A stretch of DNA of 27,525 nucleotides from Verrucomicrobiota bacterium (GTDB lineage Bacteria > Verrucomicrobiota > Verrucomicrobiia > Opitutales > Opitutaceae). Every line of letters starts with the position of its first letter. Position 1 is the first letter of the stretch. Below, in pieces: positions 5,897-13,965 of this stretch. The position numbers and the translations under genes are program-made. A model generated the notes under the pieces. It saw only the letters and a list, made by a program, of their open reading frames with translations, was not told where the DNA came from and made no database searches. The stretch covers positions 1-27,525 of the forward strand of contig JAEWBF010000025.1 of assembly GCA_023391285.1 (NCBI GenBank). The letters run 5' to 3'.

Positions 5897-8347
5897 ATGC
5901 TTCTCGCTACTCCCTTCCCGTCCAGCAAGCGTCTCTTCCTGGCTCTGGTTCTTGCTCTCGTAGGCGCCTTTCCGCTGTCAGCATTTGAAATCGGAGCGAG
6001 CGCTCCACCCTCTCCCGGCTTTCCACGCCAATACTCGCCGTCATCGAGCGTCACGTTTAGCTTGGTGCCTCCGCTACCCGCTGACGCCACGTTCCAGTGG
6101 CTGCACAACGGCGTCCCAATTCCCGGTGCAACCGCCTCGACCTTCACCATTGCCTCCCTCGCCGCCTCACACACGGGCAACTACGATCTGCTCGTCACGC
6201 GCGACGGCATCGGCCAGCTGAGCGCCCGCCCGCTCACGATCAACGTCCTCCCGCTCCCCGACAGCCTGGTCGACACGAGTTTCGTCGCCGAACTCGACGG
6301 CTCCGGCTCCGCCCGCGTGCTAGCGCTCGGAAGCGACGGCTCCATTGTCGTGGCCGTCGAGCGACAGTCCGGTGACAACGAGATCGTCCGCCTTGCCGCC
6401 GACGGCCGCGCGCTTTCGCGCTACGTCATCCCCGCGGCCGACGGCAAGCCGTTGATCGCCTCTCCCACCGGCAGTGCAGTCGTTACCCAATCTCCCCGCC
6501 TGTTTGCCGCAGATGGGACGTCCCTCTCCATCGCTCTTCCTCCGGGTTTCGATTCCACCAAGCCAATCGACGCCGCTGCTTGCCTCGCCGATGGCAAATT
6601 CTACCTCGCGCAGAAACGCGCTCTCGCCCGCTTCCAACCCGATGGCTCGCTCGACCCATCCTTCAACTACACGGACGGAACGCTCGGCGCTTTCAACATC
6701 CAGTCGCTCCACACGGGCCCAGGCGCCGAACTCTTCGCCACCGGCATCCTGGAAGCCGGCCCGCCTTCCCACTCGACCCAGATCGAGTCGCGCCGCTTAT
6801 CCGCAGACGGGACGCTCGCCGAGCGCCTCTTCGCTCCCTTCAGCTTAGGCCTCTTCGGCATGCATGGCTCGTTGATGGTCCGGCCGCTCACCGATGGCCG
6901 CATTGTCCAACACTACAGTTATCACGGCGCCCGCTCGATGAGCGTTTTCCGCGGCACCCATCCCACCGCTCGAGATTGGACCACGGAACCTCCTTTCACC
7001 GACGACCCTCCCGTTATCGATCCATTCAACAACTACCTCTACCTTGCCGATGCTCGCAGCGTTCGCCGCTACCACATCGGTCTCGCTGGACTGGAACCCG
7101 ATCCGAACTTCGTCATCAGCCGTTGGATTTCGACCCGTCCAGGCGCGCTCACCGTCACGCCTGAGAACGAACTTCTCGTGGCCGGCTCCTTCACGGAATG
7201 GGAGGGCCATCGCTCTCCTTCATTGGTGCGACTGCGTGCCGACGCGGTCACGGTCCCGCCCGTCATTTCTTTCAATCCGCAAATCTCACCTAAACTCAAC
7301 GAGCCTCTCCGCCTGTCCACCGCTATCACCGGCACCGGTCCGTTTCATTACGAATGGCGCACCCTCGATGGTCAGCCCGCGATCCCGGATCCGTCTCTTC
7401 CCGATCTCGTGCTCCCGTCACTCACCGCCGATCGGCTCGGCCGCTACCAGCTTCGCGTCACCGGTGCGGCGGGTTCGATCCTCAGCGAAGTGATCGAAGT
7501 GCATCCTTCCCGCGCGCCGCGCCTTGCCGCTTTGTCTGCCCGCGCGATCGCCGGATCAGGCGACGAGACCGTCATCGCCGGGATCACGATCACCGGATCC
7601 ACCCATCTCGGAACCCCCGTCGTCGTCCGAGGCGCGGGTCCCGCCCTCCGCTCCGCCGGCGTGACCAACGTCCTGCCCGATCCCAAACTCGAAGCGTTTC
7701 AAAAATCAGCGTTGCTCGGCGAAAACGACAATTGGTCCGCCACTCCCCAACTGCTCACCTTCACTTCCCGCGTGGGAGCATCCCCTTTCGAAAACGGCAG
7801 CAAGGATGCCGCCTTGTTCCTCAGCCTCGGCAACGGCAACGCGACCTTCCACGTTTCTCCTGCGAACTCCACGCCAGGAGTCGCCCTCATGGAGGTTTAT
7901 CGCGTCCCTGCAGATGACCCCATCTACGAGCCGCTCGGCGAACTGCTCAACCTCTCGTTCCGCGCTCGCACCTCGCCCGACGAAGGCACTGCAATCGCCG
8001 GCTTCGTGATCGACGATCCCGCCGGTTTCGATCGCGGACTCCGCGTCGTTCTCCGCGCCATCGGCCCGACGCTCTCGATCGCCGGCGTCAACGGTGCACT
8101 GGCCAATCCCGTTCTCACCGTCTTCAACCAAAAAGGTGCCGTCATCGCTCAAAACGACGACTGGGCCGTCGCCAACTCCACCGATCCCGAATCGCTCGCG
8201 GCCGTCATGAAACATCTCGGCCTCTCCGCTCTTCCCGCCGCCAGCAAAGACGCCGCCCTCCTTCTCGATCTTCCTCCCGGCGTCTACACCATGCACGCCA
8301 GCGGCGGCACCGGCATCGTTCTCCTCGAGATCTACACCGCGCCCTAG
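5897..8347 (+). CDS. secreted Ig-like/Delta-60 repeat protein, paralogue 2
   Basis: This 816-residue protein has the same architecture as its upstream neighbour. The ATG at 5897 is preferred over a TTG at 5882 because it lies 41 nt after the shared box and begins a signal peptide (SSKRLFLALVLALVGAFPLSA). Domains: Ig-like about 53-118 (FQWLHNGVPIPG ... HTGNYDLLV), central Delta-60-like units (RFQPDGSLDPSF, LADGKFYLA), second Ig-like about 453-535 (FHYEWRTLDG ... LGRYQLRVTG), and two C-terminal repeats about 538-673 and 682-816 (ENDNWS, NGSKDAAL; QNDDWA, ASKDAALLLDL, ending GIVLLEIY). Its TAG stop overlaps the stop of the convergent gene on the other strand. Divergence from paralogue 1 suggests an old duplication. 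The function is unknown. Confidence 0.88.
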   Translation: MLLATPFPSSKRLFLALVLALVGAFPLSAFEIGASAPPSPGFPRQYSPSSSVTFSLVPPLPADATFQWLHNGVPIPGATASTFTIASLAASHTGNYDLLVTRDGIGQLSARPLTINVLPLPDSLVDTSFVAELDGSGSARVLALGSDGSIVVAVERQSGDNEIVRLAADGRALSRYVIPAADGKPLIASPTGSAVVTQSPRLFAADGTSLSIALPPGFDSTKPIDAAACLADGKFYLAQKRALARFQPDGSLDPSFNYTDGTLGAFNIQSLHTGPGAELFATGILEAGPPSHSTQIESRRLSADGTLAERLFAPFSLGLFGMHGSLMVRPLTDGRIVQHYSYHGARSMSVFRGTHPTARDWTTEPPFTDDPPVIDPFNNYLYLADARSVRRYHIGLAGLEPDPNFVISRWISTRPGALTVTPENELLVAGSFTEWEGHRSPSLVRLRADAVTVPPVISFNPQISPKLNEPLRLSTAITGTGPFHYEWRTLDGQPAIPDPSLPDLVLPSLTADRLGRYQLRVTGAAGSILSEVIEVHPSRAPRLAALSARAIAGSGDETVIAGITITGSTHLGTPVVVRGAGPALRSAGVTNVLPDPKLEAFQKSALLGENDNWSATPQLLTFTSRVGASPFENGSKDAALFLSLGNGNATFHVSPANSTPGVALMEVYRVPADDPIYEPLGELLNLSFRARTSPDEGTAIAGFVIDDPAGFDRGLRVVLRAIGPTLSIAGVNGALANPVLTVFNQKGAVIAQNDDWAVANSTDPESLAAVMKHLGLSALPAASKDAALLLDLPPGVYTMHASGGTGIVLLEIYTAP

Positions 8348-8847
8348 CCGCGTTTCCGCGCCGGCTTTTCCCGCGCCGCAAACACCTCGCGCGCCGTCGA
8401 AATCCCGTTCATCGCAGCCGGGATTCCGGCATACACCGCGACGAGCAACATCGTCTCGAGAATCTCCTCGCGCGTCGCTCCGCTGTTGAGCGCCGTGCCC
8501 ACATGCGTGCGCAACTCCGGCGTCGCATTCCCCATCGCCGCCAGCATCGCAATCACCACGAGCGAGCGCGTCCGCCCATCGAGCCGCTCCCGCGAAATCA
8601 CTTCGCCATACGCGAAATCGACGATGATGCGCGTCAGCTCCGGCGACACCGTCACGAGTTCGTTCAACACCCGCCCGCCGCGCACGCCGACGATCTCCTC
8701 GAGTTTCTTCAACCCACGCGCCCGCCGGCCTTCACCGCCCGTATCATCGCGGGCCGCCAGCGCCTTCGCCACTTTCGCAAACTCCCGCCGCACGTCCGCG
8801 GGCGAATCCCCATTGCGCAATCGCTTCGTCGTTTTTCCTTTCGCCAT
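8344..8847 (-). CDS. carboxymuconolactone decarboxylase (CMD) family protein
   Basis: This 167-residue helical protein belongs to the AhpD/PcaC-like superfamily. The C-terminal two thirds show the CMD pattern: DGRTRSLVVIAMLAAMGN, then LRTHVGTALNSGATREEILETMLLVAVYAGIPAAMNG. The conserved His lies in RTHV. There is no cysteine anywhere in the protein, so it cannot be a CxxC peroxidase of the AhpD type and is closer to the gamma-carboxymuconolactone decarboxylase group. A basic N-terminal extension of about 40 residues is unusual. It is the only convincing minus-strand gene, convergent with paralogue 2 (the stops share CTAG at 8344-8347) and divergent from the sugar operon. The substrate cannot be told from sequence. 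Confidence 0.88.
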   Translation of the reverse strand: MAKGKTTKRLRNGDSPADVRREFAKVAKALAARDDTGGEGRRARGLKKLEEIVGVRGGRVLNELVTVSPELTRIIVDFAYGEVISRERLDGRTRSLVVIAMLAAMGNATPELRTHVGTALNSGATREEILETMLLVAVYAGIPAAMNGISTAREVFAAREKPARKRG

Positions 8848-8885
8848 TCCGCGACCCTAGTTCCGACCTGCTCCCCCGCAATTCC

Positions 8886-8914
8886 GATGTGGGGCGGGGT
8901 CTCCCAACCCCGCC
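8886..8914. repeat. hairpin element in the divergent spacer
   Basis: GGCGGGGT (8893-8900) pairs with ACCCCGCC (8907-8914) around CTCCCA, preceded by GATGTGG. It belongs to the same hairpin family as 24831-24857. It lies between the divergent CMD gene and the sugar operon, where promoters of both would be expected. No clear promoter was identified. Confidence 0.75.
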
Positions 8915-9001
8915 GCACACCGCCCGCCATTCCCTTTCCTCACTCTGGCCTTCCTCTCCAAATCCTTCATCTTTCTCCAGCGGGCCACCACTCCCCTCCC
9001 C

Positions 9002-9757
9002 ATGTTCCGCCTCGATCAAAAAACCGCTCTCGTCACGGGTGCCGGCTCCGGCATCGGCGAGGCCATCGCCCAGCTCTTCGCCGCGCAAGGCGCGCAGGTC
9101 TTCGTCGCCGATCGCGATACCGCCGCCGGCCTCGCCACCGTCTCCTCGATCCGCGAAGCCGGCGGCAGCGCCGACTTCCACGAACTCGACGTCTCCGATC
9201 CCGCCGCCTCCCTCGTCCTCGCCTCGCAGCTCCCAGCGCTCGACATCCTCGTCAACAACGCCGGCATCGGGCACGTCGGCCATCTCCTCGCCACCACCGC
9301 CGACGACCTCGACCGTCTTCATTCCGTCAACGTCCGCGGCCCCTTCAACCTGTGCCGCGCCTTCGTCCCCGCCATGCTCGAACGCCGTCGCGGCAGCGTC
9401 ATCAATCTCGCCTCCATCGCCGGCATCGTCGCCGTTCGCGAACGTCTTGCGTATTCAGTTTCCAAACACGCGCTCGTCGGCTTGACCAAATCCCTCGCTC
9501 TGGATCACTCGCATACCGGCGTCCGTTTCAACGCCATCTGCCCCGGTCGCGTCGAAACCCCGTTCATCAAAGCCCGCATCGCCGAATACCCCGATCCCGC
9601 CCAAGCCCACCGCGAAATGTCCTCCACCCAGCTCACCGGCCGCATGGCCCGCCCCGCCGAAATCGCCGCCGCGGCCCTCTACCTCGCCTCCGACGCCAGC
9701 CAGATGGTCACCGGCTCCACCCTCCTCGTCGACGGCGGTTGGTCCGCCGGGAAATAA
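9002..9757 (+). CDS. SDR-family oxidoreductase, probable 2-keto-3-deoxy-L-fuconate dehydrogenase
   Basis: This 251-residue protein is a classical short-chain dehydrogenase. TGAGSGIG at residues 12-19 is the dinucleotide-binding loop and VADRD follows strand 2. NNAG is at 85-88, the catalytic Ser-Tyr-Lys set is S138, Y151 and K155 (YSVSK), and the C-terminus has the usual GSTLLVDGGW. An acidic Asp after strand 2 favours NAD(H). Its neighbour 42 bp downstream is an L-fuconate dehydratase, whose product 2-keto-3-deoxy-L-fuconate is oxidised by an SDR in the Xanthomonas-type pathway. The substrate is therefore inferred from context; the SDR fold is certain. The ATG at 9002 is the first codon aligning with the family. 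Confidence 0.9.
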   Translation: MFRLDQKTALVTGAGSGIGEAIAQLFAAQGAQVFVADRDTAAGLATVSSIREAGGSADFHELDVSDPAASLVLASQLPALDILVNNAGIGHVGHLLATTADDLDRLHSVNVRGPFNLCRAFVPAMLERRRGSVINLASIAGIVAVRERLAYSVSKHALVGLTKSLALDHSHTGVRFNAICPGRVETPFIKARIAEYPDPAQAHREMSSTQLTGRMARPAEIAAAALYLASDASQMVTGSTLLVDGGWSAGK

Positions 9758-9764
9758 CCCGTCT

Positions 9765-9791
9765 CTCGACGCTCATTCTCAACTCTCGAAT
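9765..9791 (+). repeat. degenerate heptamer array before the dehydratase gene
   Basis: Units CTCGACG, CTCATT (one base short), CTCAACT and CTCGAAT run up to 9 bp before the TTG start at 9800. They match the CTCAACY-type arrays at 11223-11257 and 12311-12338 but are less regular. Confidence 0.6.
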
Positions 9792-9799
9792 CGCTCCCT

Positions 9800-11119
9800 T
9801 TGCACCGCATCACCGACCTCCAAGTCCTCGACATCCGCTTCCCCACCTCGCTCGCGCTCGATGGCTCCGACGCGATGAATCCGGATCCCGACTACAGCGC
9901 CGCCTACATTATCCTCAAAACCGACCGACCTGACGCCGCCGAGGGCCACGGCCTCACCTTCACCATCGGACGTGGAAACGAGATCGTCGTCGCCGCGATC
10001 CACGCTCTCCGCCCGCTCGTCGTCGGCCAGCCGATCTCCGCCTTCACCTCCGCCCCCGGTGCGTTCTGGAAGCACCTCACCGGCGATTCCCAACTCCGCT
10101 GGATCGGTCCCGAAAAAGGCGCCATCCACCTCGCCACCGCCGCCGTCGTCAACGCCCTCTGGGATCTCTGGGCCAAGCTCGAACGCAAACCGCTCTGGAA
10201 ACTTCTCTCCGATCTCACCCCCGCCCAAATCGTCGAGCTCGTCGACTGGCGCTATCTCACCGACGCCCTCACACCCGACGAAGCCCTCGCCTCCCTCGAG
10301 CGTCTCGCCCCCACCCGCGCCGCGCGCGAAGCCGAAATGCTCCGCGACGGCTACCCGGCCTACACCACCTCCGCCGGCTGGCTCGGCTACTCCGACGAAA
10401 AGATCCAGCGCCTCTGTCGCGAGGGCATCGCCGAGGGTTTCACTCACTTCAAAATGAAAGTCGGCGCCGATCTCGCCGACGACCAGCGCCGCGCCGCCAT
10501 CGTCCGCGCCACCATCGGCGACCAGCGCACGTTGATGATCGATGCCAACCAGCGTTGGGACGTTCCTCAAGCGATCGAATGGACCAAAGCCCTCGCCCAT
10601 TTTCGCCCGCTCTGGATCGAGGAGCCCACCTCGCCCGACGACGTCCTCGGCCACGCCGCCATCGCCCGCGCCCTCGAACCTCACGGCATCGGCGTCGCCA
10701 CCGGCGAACACTGCCAGAATCGTGTTGTATTCAAACAACTCCTACAAGCCCGCGCGATTTCCTTTTGCCAGATCGACTCCTGCCGCCTGGGCGGCGTGAA
10801 CGAAGTCGTCGCCGTCCTCCTCCTCGCCCACAAGTTCAACATCCCCGTCTGCCCGCACGCCGGCGGCGTCGGTCTCTGCGAATACGTGCAGCACGAATCC
10901 ATCTTCGATTACATCTGCGTGAGCGGCTCGCTTGAAAATCGGTTCACGGAATACGTTGACCACCTCCACGAACACTTCGTCGATCCCTGTGTCGTCAAAA
11001 ACGCCCGCTACGTCGCCCCCACCGCCCCGGGCACCAGCATCACCATGAAACCCGACTCCCTCGCCGCCCACACCTTCCCCACCGGCCAAGTCTGGCAAAA
11101 CCTCCTCCAACAAAAATAA
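9800..11119 (+). CDS. L-fuconate dehydratase (enolase superfamily)
   Basis: This 439-residue enzyme matches from end to end the fuconate dehydratase group that includes bacterial FucD and human ENOSF1. It would dehydrate L-fuconate to 2-keto-3-deoxy-L-fuconate. Family blocks are plain: FPTSLALDGSDAMNPDPDYS, QLRWIGPEKGAIHLATAAV, YPAYTTSAGWLGYSDEKI, DANQRWDVPQA, WIEEPTSPDDVLGHA, and PHAGGVGLCEYVQH. Predicted catalytic residues are K218 and K220 (FKMKV), metal ligands D248, E274 and E303, and H353. The start is TTG at 9800; family similarity reaches residue 5, while the first in-frame ATG is codon 26. It lies in one operon with the SDR before it and the sugar importer after it. The TAA stop overlaps an inverted repeat. 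Confidence 0.93.
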   Translation: MHRITDLQVLDIRFPTSLALDGSDAMNPDPDYSAAYIILKTDRPDAAEGHGLTFTIGRGNEIVVAAIHALRPLVVGQPISAFTSAPGAFWKHLTGDSQLRWIGPEKGAIHLATAAVVNALWDLWAKLERKPLWKLLSDLTPAQIVELVDWRYLTDALTPDEALASLERLAPTRAAREAEMLRDGYPAYTTSAGWLGYSDEKIQRLCREGIAEGFTHFKMKVGADLADDQRRAAIVRATIGDQRTLMIDANQRWDVPQAIEWTKALAHFRPLWIEEPTSPDDVLGHAAIARALEPHGIGVATGEHCQNRVVFKQLLQARAISFCQIDSCRLGGVNEVVAVLLLAHKFNIPVCPHAGGVGLCEYVQHESIFDYICVSGSLENRFTEYVDHLHEHFVDPCVVKNARYVAPTAPGTSITMKPDSLAAHTFPTGQVWQNLLQQK

Positions 11120-11185
11120 ACCACAGAGGCACAAAGACACAGAGCCCAACCCAGCCTTCCTCTGTGCCTCCGTGCCTCTGTGGTT
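11119..11185. repeat. bipartite inverted repeat (CCACAGAGGC type), copy 1
   Basis: The 26-nt left arm (11119-11144) begins AACCACAGAGGCAC, and the right arm (11160-11185) is its reverse complement with three mismatches. The spacer is 15 nt. The left arm starts in the dehydratase stop codon. Similar elements lie at 12210-12274 and 24895-24983. Confidence 0.85.
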
Positions 11186-11222
11186 CCCTTCCCTGACGGC
11201 GAGCGTCAGCGAGCCGCCCCCT

Positions 11223-11257
11223 CTCAACCCTCAACTCTCATCCCTCAACTCTCAACA
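11223..11257 (+). repeat. heptamer array before the binding-protein gene
   Basis: Five units in exact 7-bp register: CTCAACC, CTCAACT, CTCATCC, CTCAACT, CTCAACA. One base later is the ATG at 11259, so the array fills the position where a ribosome-binding site would lie. Confidence 0.9.
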
Positions 11258-11258
11258 C

Positions 11259-12200
11259 ATGCACCTCCCCAAACTCCTCCTCCCCCTTCTCCTCGCCACC
11301 GCCACCCTCGCCCACGCCGCGGGCGAAAAAATCGCCGTCATCCCCAAGGGCACCACGCACAGCCATTGGAAATCCGTCGAAGCCGGCGCCCGCGAAGCCG
11401 CGAAGGAACTCGGCGTCGAGGTCATCTGGAAAGGTCCGCTCAAGGAAGACGACCGCGCCCAACAAATCGCCCTCGTCCAGCAATTCGTTTCCTCCGGCGT
11501 CAACGCCATCGTTCTCGCTCCCCTCGACGAAACCGCCCTCCGCGGCCCCGTCCGCGCCGCGGCTGACCGCAAAATCCCCGTCGTCATCTTCGACTCCGCG
11601 CTCAAAGGCGAACTCGGCCAAGACTTCATCAGCTACGTCGCCACCAATAACCGTCGCGGCGGCGAACTCGGCGGCGAAGAACTCGCCCGGCTTCTCAACG
11701 GCAAGGGCAAGGTCGTCCTCCTCCGTTACGCCGAAGGCTCCGCTTCCACCGCGGAACGCGAAGCCGGCTTCCTCGAGGTCATCAAAAAACATCCCGGCAT
11801 CGAGGTCATCGTCGACAACCGCTACGCCGGCCCCACCGCCAGCACCGCGCAGGATGTATCCATGAATCTGATCGATAAGATCCGCGAAGCCGACGGCATC
11901 TTCTGCGCCAACGAATCCTCGACCCAGGGCATGCTCCTCGCCCTCCGCCAAACCGGCCTCGCCGGCAAAAAAATCTTCGTCGGCTTCGACGCCTCCTCCT
12001 ACCTCCTTCAAGCCATGAACCGCGGCGACATCCAGGCGCTCGTCGCCCAAAACCCCAAGCGCATGGGCTACGAGGGCGTCGTCACCGCCGTAAAACACCT
12101 CCGCGGCGAATCCATTCAAACGAACATCGACACCGGCTGCGTCCTCGTCACCAAAGCCAACCAAAACACCCCCGAAATCCGCGCCGTCCTCGGGAAGTGA
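11259..12200 (+). CDS. sugar ABC transporter, periplasmic substrate-binding protein (RbsB-like)
   Basis: This 313-residue protein is of the Peripla_BP_4 family that includes ribose- and galactose-binding proteins. The open frame begins at 11172 inside repeat DNA. The ATG at 11259 starts a clean signal peptide (HLPKLLLPLLLATATLAHA, cut near residue 20). No lipobox cysteine is present, so it should be soluble in the periplasm. Family landmarks include IAVIPKGTTHSHWKSVEAGAREAAKELG, INAIVLAPLDE-type loop (VNAIVLAPLDETAL), VVIFDSAL, GELGGEELARLL, and GIFCANESSTQGMLLAL. It is followed by the cognate ATPase and permease. The ligand is likely an aldohexose or deoxyhexose such as L-fucose, judged by the neighbouring dehydratase rather than by binding-site residues. 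Confidence 0.92.
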   Translation: MHLPKLLLPLLLATATLAHAAGEKIAVIPKGTTHSHWKSVEAGAREAAKELGVEVIWKGPLKEDDRAQQIALVQQFVSSGVNAIVLAPLDETALRGPVRAAADRKIPVVIFDSALKGELGQDFISYVATNNRRGGELGGEELARLLNGKGKVVLLRYAEGSASTAEREAGFLEVIKKHPGIEVIVDNRYAGPTASTAQDVSMNLIDKIREADGIFCANESSTQGMLLALRQTGLAGKKIFVGFDASSYLLQAMNRGDIQALVAQNPKRMGYEGVVTAVKHLRGESIQTNIDTGCVLVTKANQNTPEIRAVLGK

Positions 12201-12209
12201 TTTTTCTCT

Positions 12210-12274
12210 CCACAGAGACACCGAGACACCAAGAACACCCCCGCTAGGTTCTCTGTGCCTCCGTGCCTCTGTGG
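12210..12274. repeat. bipartite inverted repeat (CCACAGAGGC type), copy 2
   Basis: Left arm CCACAGAGACACCGAGACAC (12210-12229) and right arm ending GTGCCTCTGTGG (12255-12274) are imperfect reverse complements. It lies 10 bp after the binding-protein stop and is followed by a GAGCCGCCC segment and a heptamer array, the same order as in the previous spacer. Confidence 0.8.
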
Positions 12275-12310
12275 TTTATACCGACGGCTCGCAACCGCGA
12301 GCCGCCCTCT

Positions 12311-12338
12311 CTCAACCCTCATCCCTCCACTCTCAACT
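12311..12338 (+). repeat. heptamer array before the ATPase gene
   Basis: Four units in exact register: CTCAACC, CTCATCC, CTCCACT, CTCAACT, ending 2 bp before the GTG start at 12341. The arrangement repeats that of 11223-11257. Confidence 0.88.
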
Positions 12339-12340
12339 TC

Positions 12341-13813
12341 GTGAGCGCTCCCCGGCTGCGCCTTACCGGCATCCATAAACGCTTCGGCGCGACGATCGCG
12401 CTCGCCGGCGTCGACCTCGACATCGCGCCCGGCGAAGTCCACGCGCTCGTCGGCGAAAACGGCGCCGGCAAATCCACGCTCATGAAAATCCTCGCCGGCG
12501 TTCACGCGCCCGACGCCGGCACGCTCCACCTCGATGGCATGCCGTTTACTCCGCGCGATCCTCTCCACGCTCGCCGCGCGGGCATCGTCACCGTCCACCA
12601 GGAGCTCGCCATCGCGCCCCACCTCAGCGTCGCCGAAAACATCGTCCTCGGCGCCGAACCCCGCCGCGGCCCCCTCCTCGATCTCCGCGCCACGCGCGAT
12701 CTCGCCGCCCGCGCCCTCGCCGACCTCGGCCGGCCCGACATCCCGCTCGCCATCCCCGCCGGCCGCCTCGGCATCGCCGAACAACAATTCATCGAAATCG
12801 CCCGCGCCCTCGCCCTCGGCTGCCGCGTCCTCATCCTCGACGAACCCACCAGCAGTCTCAGCCAATCGGATACAGAGAAACTCTTCGCCCTCGTCCGCCG
12901 CCTCCGCGACCAGGGCAAATCCATCATCTACATTTCCCACTTCCTCGAAGAGGTGCAGTCCCTCTCCGACCGCTACACCGTCCTGCGCGACGGCGTCAGC
13001 GTCGCCACCGGCCGCACCGCCGACTCCTCGCCCGCCCAACTCGCCCAGCTCATGGTCGGTCGCCAGGTCAACGAGCTCTACACGCGTTCCGTCCGCACCC
13101 CGGGCGAAACGATTCTCGAAGTCCGCGACCTCGCCGGCCCCGCCAAACCCACGTCCGCCTCCCTGGATCTGCGCCGCGGCGAAGTCCTCGGCATCGCCGG
13201 CCTCATCGGCGCCGGCCGCAGCGAACTCCTCCGCACGCTCTTCGCCCTCGATCCCGTCCGCCGCGGCACCATCCGCGTCGGCACCTACGCCGGCCCCGCC
13301 TCCCCGCTCCTGCGCTGGCGCCAACACGTCGGCCTCCTCAGCGAAGACCGCAAAGTCGAAGGCCTCGCCCTCGATCTCTCCCTCGAAAACAACCTCACCC
13401 TCCCCGCGCTTCCTCGTTTTCTCCGCCCGTCCTCCCTCGCCCGCGACAGCGCGCAATGGATTTCGCGTCTCGGCATCCGCGCCGCCGGTCCCCGCCAGCG
13501 CGTCGGCGATCTTTCCGGCGGCAACCAGCAAAAAGTCGCTTTCGCGCGTCTCCTGCACAACGACGCCCACCTCCTTCTCCTCGACGAACCCACGCGCGGT
13601 GTCGACATCGGCGCCAAGCAAAACATCTACCGCCTGATCGACGAACTCGCCGTATCCGGCAAAGCCATACTCATGGTGTCGAGTTATCTCCCCGAACTCC
13701 TCGGCACCTGCGACCGCATCGCCGTCATGTGCCGCGGCATCCTCGGCCCCGCCCGCCCCGTCTCCGCCTGGACCGAACACGAAATCATGCTCGCCGCCAC
13801 CGGCACCAAATAG
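12341..13813 (+). CDS. sugar ABC transporter, double ATP-binding protein (RbsA/MglA-like)
   Basis: This 490-residue protein carries two ABC cassettes, the normal form for ribose-type importers. First cassette: Walker A GENGAGKST at residues 38-46, signature region LGIAEQQFIEIARAL, Walker B ending D167-E168-P169. Second cassette: degenerate Walker A (GLIGAGRSELL), signature LSGGNQQ at 391-397, Walker B with D415-E416-P417 then TRGVDIGAK. Asymmetric cassettes are typical for this family. The GTG at 12341 is chosen because upstream codons are heptamer repeat DNA and the homologous part (LRLTGIHKRFG) begins just after it. It energises uptake through the permease encoded next. Confidence 0.95.
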   Translation: MSAPRLRLTGIHKRFGATIALAGVDLDIAPGEVHALVGENGAGKSTLMKILAGVHAPDAGTLHLDGMPFTPRDPLHARRAGIVTVHQELAIAPHLSVAENIVLGAEPRRGPLLDLRATRDLAARALADLGRPDIPLAIPAGRLGIAEQQFIEIARALALGCRVLILDEPTSSLSQSDTEKLFALVRRLRDQGKSIIYISHFLEEVQSLSDRYTVLRDGVSVATGRTADSSPAQLAQLMVGRQVNELYTRSVRTPGETILEVRDLAGPAKPTSASLDLRRGEVLGIAGLIGAGRSELLRTLFALDPVRRGTIRVGTYAGPASPLLRWRQHVGLLSEDRKVEGLALDLSLENNLTLPALPRFLRPSSLARDSAQWISRLGIRAAGPRQRVGDLSGGNQQKVAFARLLHNDAHLLLLDEPTRGVDIGAKQNIYRLIDELAVSGKAILMVSSYLPELLGTCDRIAVMCRGILGPARPVSAWTEHEIMLAATGTK

Positions 13814-13830
13814 CCCATGAGCCTCCCTGC

Positions 13831-13859
13831 TTTGTCATTCTGAGCGAAGCGAAGAATCC
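13831..13859 (+). repeat. dispersed repeat starting TTTGTCATTCTGAGCG, copy 1
   Basis: A 29-nt sequence identical to that at 26079-26107 except for one base (position 22, G here and A there). It lies between the ATPase and permease genes. No coding function is apparent. Confidence 0.85.
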
Positions 13860-13917
13860 ACTTGGACCCACGAACGTCCTCTCGATCCCACCCCCGCCGG
13901 AAACCCAGCCCCCAACA

Positions 13918-13952
13918 AAAATCGAAATTCGAAAATCCAAAATCGAAAATCC
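13918..13952 (+). repeat. heptamer array before the permease gene
   Basis: Five units in exact 7-bp register: AAAATCG, AAATTCG, AAAATCC, AAAATCG, AAAATCC. It ends 13 bp before the ATG at 13966. The unit differs from the CTCAACY arrays upstream while the period is the same. Confidence 0.9.
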
Positions 13953-13965
13953 CCCGTCCCCTTCA

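Noticed and set aside
8344..8347. overlapping stop codons CTAG as a special signal
   Set aside because: A four-base palindromic overlap of convergent stops is a simple result of tight packing.
12116..13780. 554-codon minus-strand open frame opposite the ABC ATPase
   Set aside because: The plus strand encodes two complete ABC cassettes; the antisense frame is compositional shadow and its ends run through repeat DNA.
9765..13952. heptamer arrays as a CRISPR or iteron origin
   Set aside because: Units are contiguous with no spacers, too short for CRISPR, and there is no replication gene or DnaA-box cluster nearby.
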